NCBI RefSeq assembly: GCF_025698545.1
Contig: NC_068576.1
Span: 50,750,390 to 50,814,389 of the forward strand
Direction of reading: 5' to 3'
DNA: 64,000 bases
DNA from: Gossypium raimondii
Taxonomy: Eukaryota > Streptophyta > Magnoliopsida > Malvales > Malvaceae
Shown here: positions 48,351-58,741 of the stretch, piece after piece
Position numbering within the stretch: the first letter of the stretch is position 1
How the letters are laid out: each line of letters starts with the position of its first letter
The notes under the pieces: generated by a model
The model's input: only the letters and a program-made list of their open reading frames with translations
What the model was told of the DNA's origin: nothing
Database searches by the model: none
Position numbers and translations under genes: made by a program

Positions 48351-48880
48351 TATAAATTTTCCCATTTTTTCAGCTCTACTATATGAAATGTCCATATCCA
48401 AAGGTCGATATCCATTTCCCGGACATAAAAATCCAATTTTTATTCAACATTAACAACCTATAACGTTTTCTCAATTTGAAATGAGAAAATCCAAATGCTC
48501 AAAAGCCCCAAATTCCAGATATATTCGAAAGACCCTTAATGCATTCACGCAATTAGTAAATATTTGTTCAAATTCGGTATTCCAGAAACATTCGCGCTTG
48601 AAGAAGATGAAGGAAGTAGTTGAACATACCGATGGTTATGACACCTACACGCATTTGAGGTCGTGATGCAAGAAAGCGCATTTGCACCGTAATGTATTAT
48701 GTCGGGTTTGAGGAACTGTTAGGGATTAGGGAAATTTTAAGGGTTTGGGAGGGTGAGAGGTTGGGGATGGAGAATCGGGTTTTAGCTTCAGTTAAAAGGA
48801 TGGGGAAAAAACGACGTCATTTTAATCAAAATAATTAACCCATTTGCGACGTTTATATACCAAATACCACTAGTAATATG
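46863..48880. other. non-coding interior of the CACTA
   Basis: This would be the 5' part of the TNP2 gene. No coding similarity remains. It includes AAACAGAAAATAG-type repeats near 47380-47420 and a (CATATA)n tract at 48278-48352. Confidence 0.55.
48278..48352. repeat. (TATACA)n microsatellite
   Basis: About 12 hexamer units. Open frames of alternating Ile/Tyr or Ile/Cys on both strands across it are artefacts. Confidence 0.95.
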
Positions 48881-49869
48881 ATCAAACGTCGCTTCCGATC
48901 GATTAACTCAAACTCATGGCGTTTTAGAGAAAACGACATCGTCTCCATAAAAATTAAAACATTTTTGCGGCGTTTACTAAAAGCGCCACTAAAAGTAAAT
49001 AAGAAAACGGAGCCATTTTCCTAAACAATTTCTGTAATTTACAGCGTTTATACATAAGCGCCACTAAATATCAGGCCAAACGCAGTCGTTTAACTCGAAC
49101 TCCTGGCGTTTTAGAAAAATCACCACTAATAATATAGATAAAACGGCAGCGTTTGCGTAAATCTTAAAACATATTTGCGGCGATTTAAAAAAGCGCCAAT
49201 AATAAAAACTGAAACGACGCAGTTTCCTTAACCCATAATACATATTTGCCGCGTTTTCAAAAATCCCCACTAAAAGCAAATAATAAAACGGCGCCGTTTT
49301 CCTTAACAGTTACATTAATTTGCGGCGTTTTTCTAAAGCGCCACTAAAAGCAAATAATAAAACGGCGCAGTTTTTTATCAAATGGTATTAATCTCAGCCA
49401 AAAACTGCACCATTTTGTCTTCATTATTAAGAATATTTTGTGGCGTTTTTCATAAAATGCTGCTAATGTCTAGTTTATAGCGGCGTTTTTCATAAAAACG
49501 CCACTAGTACATTACATTTTCTATTGAAACGCCGCCGTTTTGGCAAATTTTAATGCATAGTTTTGTTAATTTAGGTAATATTTTAAAAAATTAGATAAAA
49601 TTATCAATTTCAGTTTTTTAAGTAATATTTATAAAAATTAGGTAAAAATAAAAATTTTAGTTTTTTATTTCTTTTTTATTTTTATTTTAATTTTTTTGTA
49701 ATTTTTACAATTTTTTTACAATTTTACAATTTTTACAATTTTAAATTATTATATTCAAATTATTATATATTGCATATCAATTTTAAATTAATAATCTTTA
49801 CAATTTATTATTATCTCTTTTACAATTATATAAAGAACTTATTTAATGTATAAATTAAAAAAGTACTAA

Positions 49870-50160
49870 TTAATCCAAATTTTAAACCCTAACCCTACTC
49901 CAAATCCCTAACCCCTAACCCCTAACCCTTAATCCCTAACCCCTAACCCCTAAACCTTATTTAATATATAATTAAAATACACTAATTAATCTAAAACCTA
50001 AACTCTAACCTAACATCGAATTTATAAACCCTAAATCCCTAAATCCCTAACTCTTAACATCTAACCCCTAACCCCTAACCCCTAACCCTTAACCCCTAAC
50101 CCTTAACCCCTAACCCCTAACCCTTAACCCATAAACCTTAAATCACATTAACCCTTAAAC
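49870..50160. repeat. telomere-like degenerate CCCCTAA repeats inside the CACTA
   Basis: Two clusters (about 49880-49960 and 50040-50160) are made of CCCCTAA, CCCTAA and CCCTTAA words. The predominant unit is the heptamer CCCCTAA, not the plant telomere unit CCCTAAA. The clusters are separated by AAATCCCTAAA-type degenerate words. Confidence 0.8.
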
Positions 50161-50440
50161 CAGAATCCCTAATCCATAATCTCTAATTCCATAATCTATA
50201 AAACTTAAAATTGTAACTCCTAAACCGGTCTTAAATCCTAAATTAACCATATATATATACCCTAACAATATTTATTAAACCCTAAACTATAATAATAATT
50301 AAATTAAATATTTTAAAATTAATACTATCTTATCTCTTACAATTATATTTGAAATAATTTAGTATATAAATTAAAAATCAATAGTATTTTAATTTATCCA
50401 TTTTTAACAAATATTTTAAATTATTTTAAATCCCTGAGTA

Positions 50441-51115
50441 TTAGCGGCGCTTACATAAAAACGCCACTAAATCCTCGAAAGCTCAAAAAACGGCGTCGAT
50501 GGGCTGAAGTATTTTTGTGGCGCTTTACCAAAAACGCCGCTAAAGACCTGACCATTAGCGGCGCTTACATAAAAACGCCACTAAATCCTTCTCAGCTCAG
50601 AAAATGGCGTCGTTGGGCTGAAGTATTTTTGCGACGCTTTCCCAAAAACACCGCTAAAGACCTGACCATTAGCGGCGGTTACATAAAAACGCCACTAAAT
50701 CCTCGAAAGCTCAGAAAACGGCGTCGTTAGGCTAAAGTATTTTTGCGGCGCTTTCCCAAAAACGCCGCTAAAGACCTGAACATTAGCGGCGCTTACATAA
50801 AAACGCCACTAAATCCTTCTCACCGTAAAATAAATGTTGGTCAAGTATTTTTGCGGTGCTTTCCCAAAAACGCCGCTAAAGACCTGACCTGTAGCGACGC
50901 TTACAGAAAAACGCCATTAAATCCTTCTCAGCTCAGTAAACGGCGTCGTTGGGCTGAAGTATTTTGCGGCGCTTTCCCAAAAACGCCGCTAAAGACCTGA
51001 CCAGCAGCGGCGCTTACATAAAAACGCCATTAAATTCTTCTCAGCTCAGACAACGGCGTCGTTGGGCGAAAGTATTTTTGCGGCGCTTTCCCAAAAACGC
51101 CGCTAATGCTTATTT
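50441..51115. repeat. ~114-bp tandem subterminal repeats of the CACTA
   Basis: Six units begin at about 50441, 50555, 50669, 50783, 50891 and 51004 (spacing 108-114 bp). Each holds TTAGCGGCGCTTACATAAAA, an ACGGCGTCGTTGGGCTGAAG-like core and CCAAAAACGCCGCTAAAGAC. Three short open frames of repetitive protein here are by-products of the repeat. Confidence 0.9.
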
Positions 51116-51333
51116 TCAGCAGCGTTTTCCATGGAGCGCCGATAATGATAGATCTTTAGCGGCATTTTTTATCCAACTGCCGCTAAAAACGCGGCTAAAA
51201 GTCAGTTTTGGCGTAGTGGTGAGTTTGTAAGTACTTATTTCCACCAATCGTGGCATCCTTTCGTGAATTGTACACCAGTTCTCTGTGAAGGTCGATGGCA
51301 AAACCCCGATACAATAACAATACCTTTTGTTAA

Positions 51334-51642
51334 GGGGTCTGATCTATTGAATCTCAAGTTGATGACACTATGAAAACTTCTCTTAAGAGAGAGTCCGATT
51401 TCCACTCAACAATATGTAATCCATTGTCTTTCACTTGGTAAAAGTACCAAAATCAAATCACATTTTGGTACATTTTTTGAAGGACAAATTAATCCATTTA
51501 TCTTAAATCAAATAGTAAAATAATCATTTCTATTTAAAATTTCGCCTAGTTTCTCCGGAAAAGAAAATAACAAAATAATTGCACGTAACTATCATCTAAA
51601 CCTTAGATCTACTCGGACCAATTTCTAATAGTAAAATGTGAT
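51334..51642. other. short spacer between CACTA/foldback and the MULE pair
   Basis: AT-rich, with no gene or repeat recognised. Confidence 0.5.
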
Positions 51643-52063
51643 AAAATAATCAGGGAAGTCACCAATAAAAGCCGATTTTTTTTCAAAATTTACCGAAATC
51701 TAAGCTGACGTGGACGCGATGTCGGCCACGTGTGAACAATACCCCAAAGGTCAAAATTTTGACCGCTGCCTCCCCAACGGTAAGAAAAAAACTATAAATA
51801 CCCCCTACCCCTTTATTTTTTTCACAAACAAATCTTATCTAATATTTCCTCTCTAATCCTCTCAATCTTTTTCCAAAATTCTCTCAATTTCCTTCCAAAA
51901 TTCTCTAAAACCCATATTTAATTTCAATTTCCTCTCAATTTCCTTCGAAAATTCTCTCAAATCCATATTTAATTTCAATTTCCCCTCAATTTCATTTTTT
52001 AAAATAATTTTAAAATTTTTTATATTTTTAAAAATAATTTTAAATTTTTTTATATTTTCATCA

Positions 52064-54226
52064 ATGGCTGGATCATTGATTCGTCTTGATAGGAATCACA
52101 TATCGGTGAAGCAAATGAAAATGGTAAGTATTAAATTTAATTTTTAAATATTATTTAAGATTTTTTTATTTATGTATTTTTAGATAATTATTAATTTATT
52201 ATTTGTTATAAAAGTCTGAAGATCGGGTATTGGAATGCAATATCCGGAATATGCATTCTCCTCTATCACCGTTAGTAGAGAACTACCCGCGGGAAGCGGG
52301 TTTTTGGCACGTGGCGACGGTAGGCCGGGGATGCAAGTTTGACCCGAAACTGATTAGTGCGTTGATCGAGAGGTGGAGACCCGAGACGCACACATTTCAT
52401 CTTCCATGTGGAGAGTGCACTGTCACTCTAGAAGATGTCGAGATGCGCTTGGGATTGTCGGTGGGCGGGCAACCAACACGGTTCCGCCAATCTAGGAATT
52501 GGGAGGCGGTGTGCTACGAGCTTTTGGGCGCTATTCCGGAAAAAATGGATGGAGGTAAGGTCAAGATGGGCTGGTTACGTGCCACATTCCCCGATCCGAA
52601 TGCAAATTCAACCGAAATTGAAAGAATCTGATATGTTCGATCATACATTCTTCAAATAATTGGAGGTTATCTGATGCCCGACACGTCACAGAGCCGTGTA
52701 CATCTAAGGTGGCTACTAAAACTCGTTTATTTTAGAAGAGCCGGTGAATTTAGTTGGGGGCCTGCCGTCTTGGCAACATTATATCGGGAGATGTGCGGGG
52801 CGACGCGACCGAGGAGAGCAAACATCGGAGGTTGCCTGTCACTATTGCAATCATGGGCACAGTTTCGCTTTCCATTTCTACGTCCTCGAGTGAACCACCC
52901 ATATACATTCCCACTCGTAACGAGGTAAATTTTATATTACATTTTGGAATTATTATATAGATTTTGTTAGAATAAAAGTATGCTAAAAATTTATTTAATT
53001 AGGTGGAACCATCCGGCAAGTTATCGTGGATTACCGTCTGAACTTGAAGATATACGACTTCTATTGGACCAACGGTCGGAAGCAAAAGTAAGTATTATTG
53101 CAAATAGATATTTCCATGCATTCGCTAGTCGATTGATATTTAGTATTTAGTATTTAGTATTATGTATATAACTAATATTTTTATCATGTTCATATAGTTT
53201 CAATGAACACTATACGAGGATCAGGCAATTCAGGTAGTAACCCCGGAAGAGTTTTTACAAAATCCAAACGCTTGGCACGTGAAAGTGGTGTTGATCAACT
53301 ATGCAACCGTGGAGCCCCACCGATGCATGAGTGCTACTGACGGTTTGATGTAGACAACCGATTCCTGCGGACCCTGAGGAGTTTGACGAGCACCACAAAA
53401 TCGACCTTCGGCTATTAGGTACTGATTGGCCTAGATACTGGTCCGAGTACACGGAAATGTGGGAAAATCGGCATGAATATCTACCTACTCGGGAACAAAT
53501 CATCATTCTGGAGTTAGCGGGTGTTCCAGAATACATGTCATGGTTTAGGATCTATGGCAAGTCGTATTTACTTACGCCAGAGGAGAGGCAGCGGCAAATA
53601 CGTGTTGGAAGGGAAAAGCACGGGCCTCTAAATCCAAGACGAGAAGACTACGAAGGCAACCCCTCAACGAGGCCCAGACAGTCACTCGGCTCATCATCAG
53701 CTGCCATGCAATCACCGGTCCAACGAGAGTACCGACGCAATTACCTGACGCAGCAAATCAACAGATGATACCCACGTAACCGCCTTTCCCTATGATGCTA
53801 GGTGTGTTTCCTAGCCCTTATATGTACCCTAACCCTTACATGTATACTTTGCCGAATACTATGGCAGGTTGGAGCCAAATGCCCGGTTCAGCTCCATTTC
53901 CTGTTATGCCGAGCGAACCGGCGATATCTAGGCCAGCGACGCAGGAGGAATCGCACATGCCTTCGGGGAGCTCTCCTTTTTACCAATCGCCAGCAATGTA
54001 TGACTTTCAAACACCGTCGCCCTTCATGATGCAAACACCTCCACATACACTATTATTTGAAGGTGGATCATCGTCCCAAGTCCGACAACCAGATGCCGAA
54101 CCGGAAGAACCACAATCACTACCGGAGGAAGAACAACCGCCGCCAGAAGCTAGAGGAAGAAGGAATCCAGTGCATAACCGTCGACGGCCGCCATGTGAAA
54201 CCGAATCCCCCGGGCATAGACATTGA
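52064..54226 (+). pseudogene. plant mobile domain (PMD/MAIN-like) gene of MULE element 1
   Basis: Exon 1 is 52064-52123 (MAGSLIRLDRNHISVKQMKM, GT donor). Exon 2 begins at 52215 (SEDRVLECNIRNMHSPLSPL). The PMD follows: REAGFWHVATVGRG, KLISALIERWRPETHTFHLP, CGECTVTLEDVEMRLGLSVG, ILQIIGGYLMPDTS, VHLRWLLKLV and, after an intron, WNHPASYRGLPSELEDIRLL. A proline-rich tail (53792-54226) has PSPYMYPNPYMYTLPN. This domain occurs in MAIN/MAIL1 and is often annotated as serine/threonine phosphatase 7 long form homolog. A TGA at about 52629 replaces CGA (CpG-type decay). Several stops between 53200 and 53460 disable it. Confidence 0.85.
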
Positions 54227-54299
54227 TATAATAGGCATAGAAATTTTTTCGAGTTATTTTGATATTATTTGATATAATAAAATAGAAGTTCTATTTGAT

Positions 54300-54540
54300 G
54301 TTATAAAAACCCTAATTTACTAAAAAACCCTAACCGTAAACTAACTTAATTAAAAACCCTAACCCTAAACTAACTTAATTGAAAACCCTAACCCTAACCT
54401 AACTTAATTAAAAACCCCAACCTAACTTAATTAAAAATCCTAACCCTAACCTAACTTAATTAAAAACTCTAACCCTAAACTAACTTAATTAAAAACCCTA
54501 ACCTAGCTTAATTTAAAACCCTAACCCTAACCTAACTTAA
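54300..54540. repeat. telomere-like tandem repeats of element 1
   Basis: About eight copies of a ~29-bp unit, AACCCTAACC followed by a CTAACTTAATTAAA block, directly downstream of the PMD gene. The matching block in element 2 is at 57830-58680 on the other strand. Confidence 0.85.
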
Positions 54541-54543
54541 TCA

Positions 54544-55235
54544 CACTTCTGCACCATCCGGTCTGGGCTCTCGAGGTGGATCCACATCGGAGTCATCTTC
54601 AACCCACAATCATCTGCGGCGTCGGCGTCCCTCACGGTTAACGTGTCGTGGTAATACGTCATCCTTCTTCTAGGCATTTGATAACGTCCCCAATTGGATG
54701 TAGATTGCCATCCACTAGAACTTGATCACGTTACCCGATGCGTATTTCCGACATCAAGCGTCGAGCCACCGCGTACATGTCCCATCCACAAGCAGTGTCT
54801 TGCGGAGGATGTGCATTCGACACCGCTAGAACATGGGCATTACGTATTTTGTAACCCGCTAAGCAAGTGTCGGCCAAAGGTCGTGTATACATCTCGAATA
54901 CGGCGGAAGTACATCGATTGGCGGCGTAAATTGTACATATAAATCAATATAAGTTGCTCCACTAGCAAGATAAGTCGCACAATTGCCTCCAAGCTACGAG
55001 CACCTTTTATGTCGAGCAGTCATATGTCACGGATCAACACAAGAACAAAATCGATCGTGATTGACGAACTTTCATTCGCGTCGTTCAGAATATTTCGCCT
55101 AATTCTTTTACGAAGTTCATCAAATCTATGTTGGGTTAAATGGCGATCGCTGTATTCTCCGACAAAAAATAACACCATTCTCGGTGTGACAAACCTCACC
55201 ATCATAGTAAATACTTGACACTATCGTTCACTCAT
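54544..55235 (-). pseudogene. N-terminal MURA-like fragment of MULE element 1
   Basis: The minus strand from 55235 reads MSER, then after frame changes RFDELRKRIRRNILNDANES and DFVLVLI. The stretch to 54544 (GARSLEA-, YTSRIRR- and PREPRPD-type sequence) matches the fragment at 56810-57693 in element 2. It is the N-terminal region of cotton-type MuDR transposases and stops before the catalytic domain. Confidence 0.7.
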
Positions 55236-55319
55236 TTTGAAACTCTAAGTTTCTTAGCCTCTCTAAATTGTTTACGCTATGACTTATCATTCTAAGAACA
55301 TTTTACATCTAATTTATAG

Positions 55320-55690
55320 CCTCACCAAAACTTGCTTATCAGAGCAAAATCGCGTCCACGGTAGCGATTTCATAATTTCTTCTCAAATAGCATCCTGGTA
55401 GAAGCAATTTTATACTATTTGCTCAGAAACGTCAACAAAAACATTATTTCTTACATGACCTACTCTAGCAAAATCGCGTCCACGAGGGCGCAATTTCACA
55501 ATTTCTTCTTAAATAGCATCCTCGTGAAGCAATTTTATACTATTTGCTCGAAGCGTCAAAAAATTATTTCTTACATGACCTCTTGTAGCAAAATCGCGTC
55601 CACGAGGCGCAATTTCTAATTCTTCTCAAATAGCATCTGGTAGAAGCGATTTTATACAATTTGACCGTAAACGCCAACTCAATTAATTTA
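55320..55690. repeat. ~120-bp tandem subterminal repeats of element 1
   Basis: Three units, each with AGCAAAATCGCGTCCACG, an ACAATTTCTTCTCAAATAGC-like part, TTTTATACTATTTGCTC and TTATTTCTTACATGACC. The same family occurs in opposite orientation at 56410-56720 in element 2. Confidence 0.85.
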
Positions 55691-56409
55691 TTCGGGACCT
55701 AAAACCCTAAAAACTCGAACCTAAACCCTAAAGCCAAAAAAACCAAACGTTAAAAATACGTCAAAATCGCGTCCCGTGAACGCTTACATGGCGGACATCG
55801 CGTCACGACAAATACGACTGGCGACGTGGAAGGAGATCGCGTGCTTGAGGAAGCGATTTCCTTCCACGTCAGCAGGTCGCGCTAACGTGGACGCGATATC
55901 CTGACATGTACCCTGACATCGAGCTGACGTGGACGCGATTTACCGGAAAATAGACCATTCTGGTAAATAATCAAAAAAGCGGCCTATTTCGGTAAATTTT
56001 GAAAAAAAATGGCTTTTTTTTTTATAAATTACCCAAAATAATCAATGTATTCTTTGGCTAATTTACCAAAAAAGCCCATTTTATTTAAAAATTACGGAAA
56101 AGGGTCGGTTTTTTAATTATTTACCGGAATGGGCCATTTTTCGCGAAATCGCGGCCACGTCTGCGCGATGTCGGGGTACATGAGAGGAGATCGCGTCCAC
56201 GTCAGCGTGACCTGCCGACATGGAAGGAAATCGCGTTTTTGAGGAAGCGATTTCCTTCCACGTCAGCAGGCCGCGCTTACGTGAACGCGATTTGCCGACG
56301 TAGCACGGTACCGGGGATGCGATTTTGACGCTGATTTTACATTTGTGTTTTCTGGCTTTTAGGGTTTAAGGTGCAGGCTTTTTAGGGGTTAGGGTCTCGA
56401 AAAAATTTT

Positions 56410-56720
56410 GAGTTGACGATCCGTCAAATAGTGGGAAATCGCTTCTACTAGGATGCTATTTGAGAAGAAATTGTGAAATCGTGGCCTCGTGGACGCGATT
56501 TCAGACAAAGGGTCATGTAAGAAATAATTTTTGATGTTTTCGAGCAAATAGTATAAAATCACGATACAATGATGCTATATTGGGTAGAATTGTGAAATCG
56601 CTACGTGTGGACGCGATTCGCCACTGCTTGGTCATGTAGGAAATAATTTTTTTGACGCTTCGAAAGAATAGGTCAAATCGCTACCGTGGACGCGATTTTG
56701 CTACAAGAGCAAGTTTAATG
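56410..56720. repeat. ~120-bp tandem subterminal repeats of element 2
   Basis: Two to three diverged units, reverse-oriented to those of element 1, with GACGCGATTT, CATGTAAGAAATAATTTTT and GAGCAAATAGTATAAAATC. Confidence 0.8.
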
Positions 56721-56809
56721 AGGCTATAAATTAGGCGTAAAATGTTCCATGTAATGCATAACTCACAAGAGAAAAATTTTAGAGAGGCTAAGAAACTTAG
56801 AGTTTCAAA

Positions 56810-57693
56810 ATGAGTGAACGATTAGTGTCAATTATTTACTACGATGGTGAGGTTTGCCACACCGAGAATGGTGTTGTTTTTTGTTGGAGGATACGGTGCG
56901 ATCGCTATTTAGCCAAAACATAGATTTGACAGAACTCCAGAAAAGAATTAGGCGAAATCTTCTAATGACGCCAATAAAAGTTCTGTCGTTGACGATCGAT
57001 TTTGTTCTTCTCGTTGATTCGGTGACATATGACTCGCTCGACATAAAAGGTGCTCGTAGCTTGGAGGCAATGGTGCGTACTCATCTTGCTAGCGAGCAAC
57101 TTATATTGAGTTATATGTACAATTTACGCCGCTAATCGATGTACTTTCGTCCTGTTCGAGATGTATACACGACCCCTGGCCGACACTCGGTTAGCGTGTT
57201 ACAAAATACGGAACATCCCATGTTCGGTAGCGGTGTCAAATGCACTTCCTTCCCAAGACACTCTGTCGGTGGATAGGACATGTACGTCGGTGGCTCGACG
57301 TTTGACGCAGGAAATATGAGCTGGGGTTCTGCATCAAGTTCTACTAGATGGCAATCTACATCCAATTGGGGACGTTATCAAATGCCCAGAAGAGGGGATG
57401 ACGTACTACCTACGACATCAACCGATGAGGGGACGTCGTACGCTGCAGATGATTGTGGGTCAGAAGGTGACTTCGATGTTGATCCACCTCGAGAGCCCGG
57501 GCCGGATGGTGCAGAGGTGGGATTATTTTCTGAACCGGAGCCTATTCCAACAGAAGGTGAAGATGGTGATAGGAGTGCAGATGATGAAGAAAATCCACGA
57601 TTCAGAGCATACTCACCTCCAGCCCACATGCATAATGTCGATTCAGAGCTACCTTTTATTCAATTATTAATTGATAATTGTATTAATTGTTAG
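56810..57693 (+). pseudogene. N-terminal MURA-like fragment of MULE element 2
   Basis: It begins MSERLVSIIYYDGEVCHTEN, then in a shifted frame LTELQKRIRRN, DSVTYDSLDIKGARSLEAMV and LILSYMYNLRR. After another shift an acidic part (57280-57693) reads MSWGSASSSTRWQSTSNWGR, DVDPPREPGPDGAEVGLFSE and FRAYSPPAHMHNVDSE. This corresponds to the N-terminal region of MuDR-type transposases. It ends where the DNA-binding and catalytic domains should follow; AT-rich sequence takes over at about 57690. Confidence 0.8.
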
Positions 57694-57829
57694 TAAAATT
57701 ATCAAATTACTACAATTTCTTAAATGTTAGTACCAGTCAAAACATTTTACGAAATCCAACATTATGTAAAACTAGATAGTCTTAAATGGTTAGTAAGATT
57801 ATCAAATCCGCTGTAGTATGTTAGGGTGT

Positions 57830-58680
57830 TAACATTAATTAAATTAGGTTAGGTTTAGGATTTAGGTTTATTAGCTTAGGTTAGGGTTTTACATTGTTAG
57901 ATTAGGGTTTTAATTAAGTTAGGGTAGGGTTTTAAATTAAGTTAGCTTAGGTTTTTAATTAAATTAAGTTAGGTTAGGTTTTTAATTAAATTAGGTTTTT
58001 AATTCAATTAGGTTAGGTTTTTAATTGTTAGATTAGGTTTTTAATTAAGTTAGGTTTTAAGTTAAGTTAGGTTAGGTTTTACATTGTTAGGTTAGGTTTT
58101 TAATTGTTAGGTTAGGTTTTTAATTGTTAAGTTAGGTTTTTAATTAAATTAAGTTAGGTTTTAAGTTGTTAGGTTAGGTTTTACATTGTTAGGTTAGGTT
58201 TTAATTAAATTAGGTTTTAATTCAATTAGGTTAGGTTTTTAATTCAATTAAGTTAGGTTAGGTTTTAAATTAAGTTAGGTTAGGTTTTTAATTAAATTAA
58301 GTTAGGTTAGGGTTTTTAATTAAATTAGGTTAGGTTTTTAATTAAATTAAGTTAGGTTAGGTTTTTAATTAAGTTAGGTAGGGTTTTAAATACTGAGCTT
58401 AGCTTAGGGTTTTTAATTAAATTAAGTTAGGTTAGGTTTTTAATTAAATTAAGTTAGGTTTTAAGTTGTTAGGTTAGGGTTTTACATTAAGTTAGGTTAG
58501 GTTTTTAATTAAATTAGGTTTTTAATTCAATTAGGTTAGGTTTTTAATTCAATTAAGTTAGGTTTGGGTTTTAATTCAATTTGGTTAGGGTTTTAATTAA
58601 ATTAAGTTAGGTTAGGTTTTTAATTAAATTAGGTTAGTGTTTTTAATTAAATTAAGTTAGGTTAGGGTTTTTAATCAAAT
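57830..58680. repeat. telomere-like tandem repeat tract of element 2
   Basis: About 850 bp of degenerate TTAGGTTAGGTTTTTAATTA and TTAGGTTAGGGTTTT units (roughly 25-35 bp). It is reverse-oriented to, and more than three times longer than, the 54300-54540 tract. Confidence 0.9.
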
Positions 58681-58741
58681 AATGTCAAAAAAACTTGGAA
58701 AAATTTCTATGTGTATTACATCATCATTAACTTCTATTTCA

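Larger units (their letters stand above)
41849..51218. mobile_element. 9.4-kb CACTA (En/Spm) transposon, TSD GTG
   Basis: The ends are CACTACACCAAAACAGG on the left and, in reverse, CACTACGCCAAAACTGAC on the right, with GTG at 41846-41848 and 51219-51221. Subterminal regions (41870-42180 and 48880-51190) are packed with GCGGCG/CGCCGC repeats. Two minus-strand transposon genes lie between: a TNP2-type transposase (44291-46862) and a Transposase_24-type accessory protein (42393-44158). Both are disrupted, so the copy is non-autonomous now. Confidence 0.92.
41535..51333. mobile_element. ~430-bp foldback MITE interrupted by the CACTA element
   Basis: Sequence left of the CACTA (41535-41848) and right of it (51222-51333) together form one inverted repeat centred near 41750. 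Within the left part, AAAGAGGTATTAGTGTTGTG pairs with the reverse of CATAACACCAACACCTCTCT. Further out, GTTGGTGGAGATAAGTAC pairs with the reverse of GTACTTATTTCCACCAATC on the far side of the CACTA. The outer ends are approximate and no duplication was identified. The CACTA target GTG lies inside one arm. Confidence 0.65.
51653..56034. mobile_element. MULE-type element 1 carrying a PMD gene, TSD AAAATAATCA
   Basis: A 4,382 bp element is flanked by AAAATAATCA at 51643-51652 and 56035-56044. Its ends are GGGAAGTCACCAATAAAAGCC and, in reverse, GGGTAATTTATAAAAAAAAA. Both then enter CAAAATTTACCGAAAT and repeated GACGTGGACGCGAT motifs. Left half: TATA box TATAAATA (51793), CT-rich leader and a plus-strand plant-mobile-domain gene. 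Middle: telomere-like repeats. Right half: a minus-strand MURA N-terminal fragment and subterminal repeats. There is no catalytic transposase domain, so it is non-autonomous. Confidence 0.85.

Noticed and set aside
48233-48453. Ile/Tyr and Ile/Cys repeat open frames on both strands
   Set aside because: They are products of the (TATACA)n repeat.
50441-51115. Regular repeats that might suggest a CRISPR array
   Set aside because: This is a plant nuclear sequence; the units are near-identical tandem copies without unique spacers and belong to a CACTA end.
50515-51230. Plus-strand open frames with repeated FPKNAAKDLT-type peptides, looking like a repeat protein
   Set aside because: They arise from the 114-bp subterminal repeats of the CACTA transposon; the period is not kept in one frame and there is no start or promoter context.
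57378-57629. Minus-strand 83-residue serine-rich open frame
   Set aside because: It is antisense to the MURA-like fragment, whose frame has family similarity.
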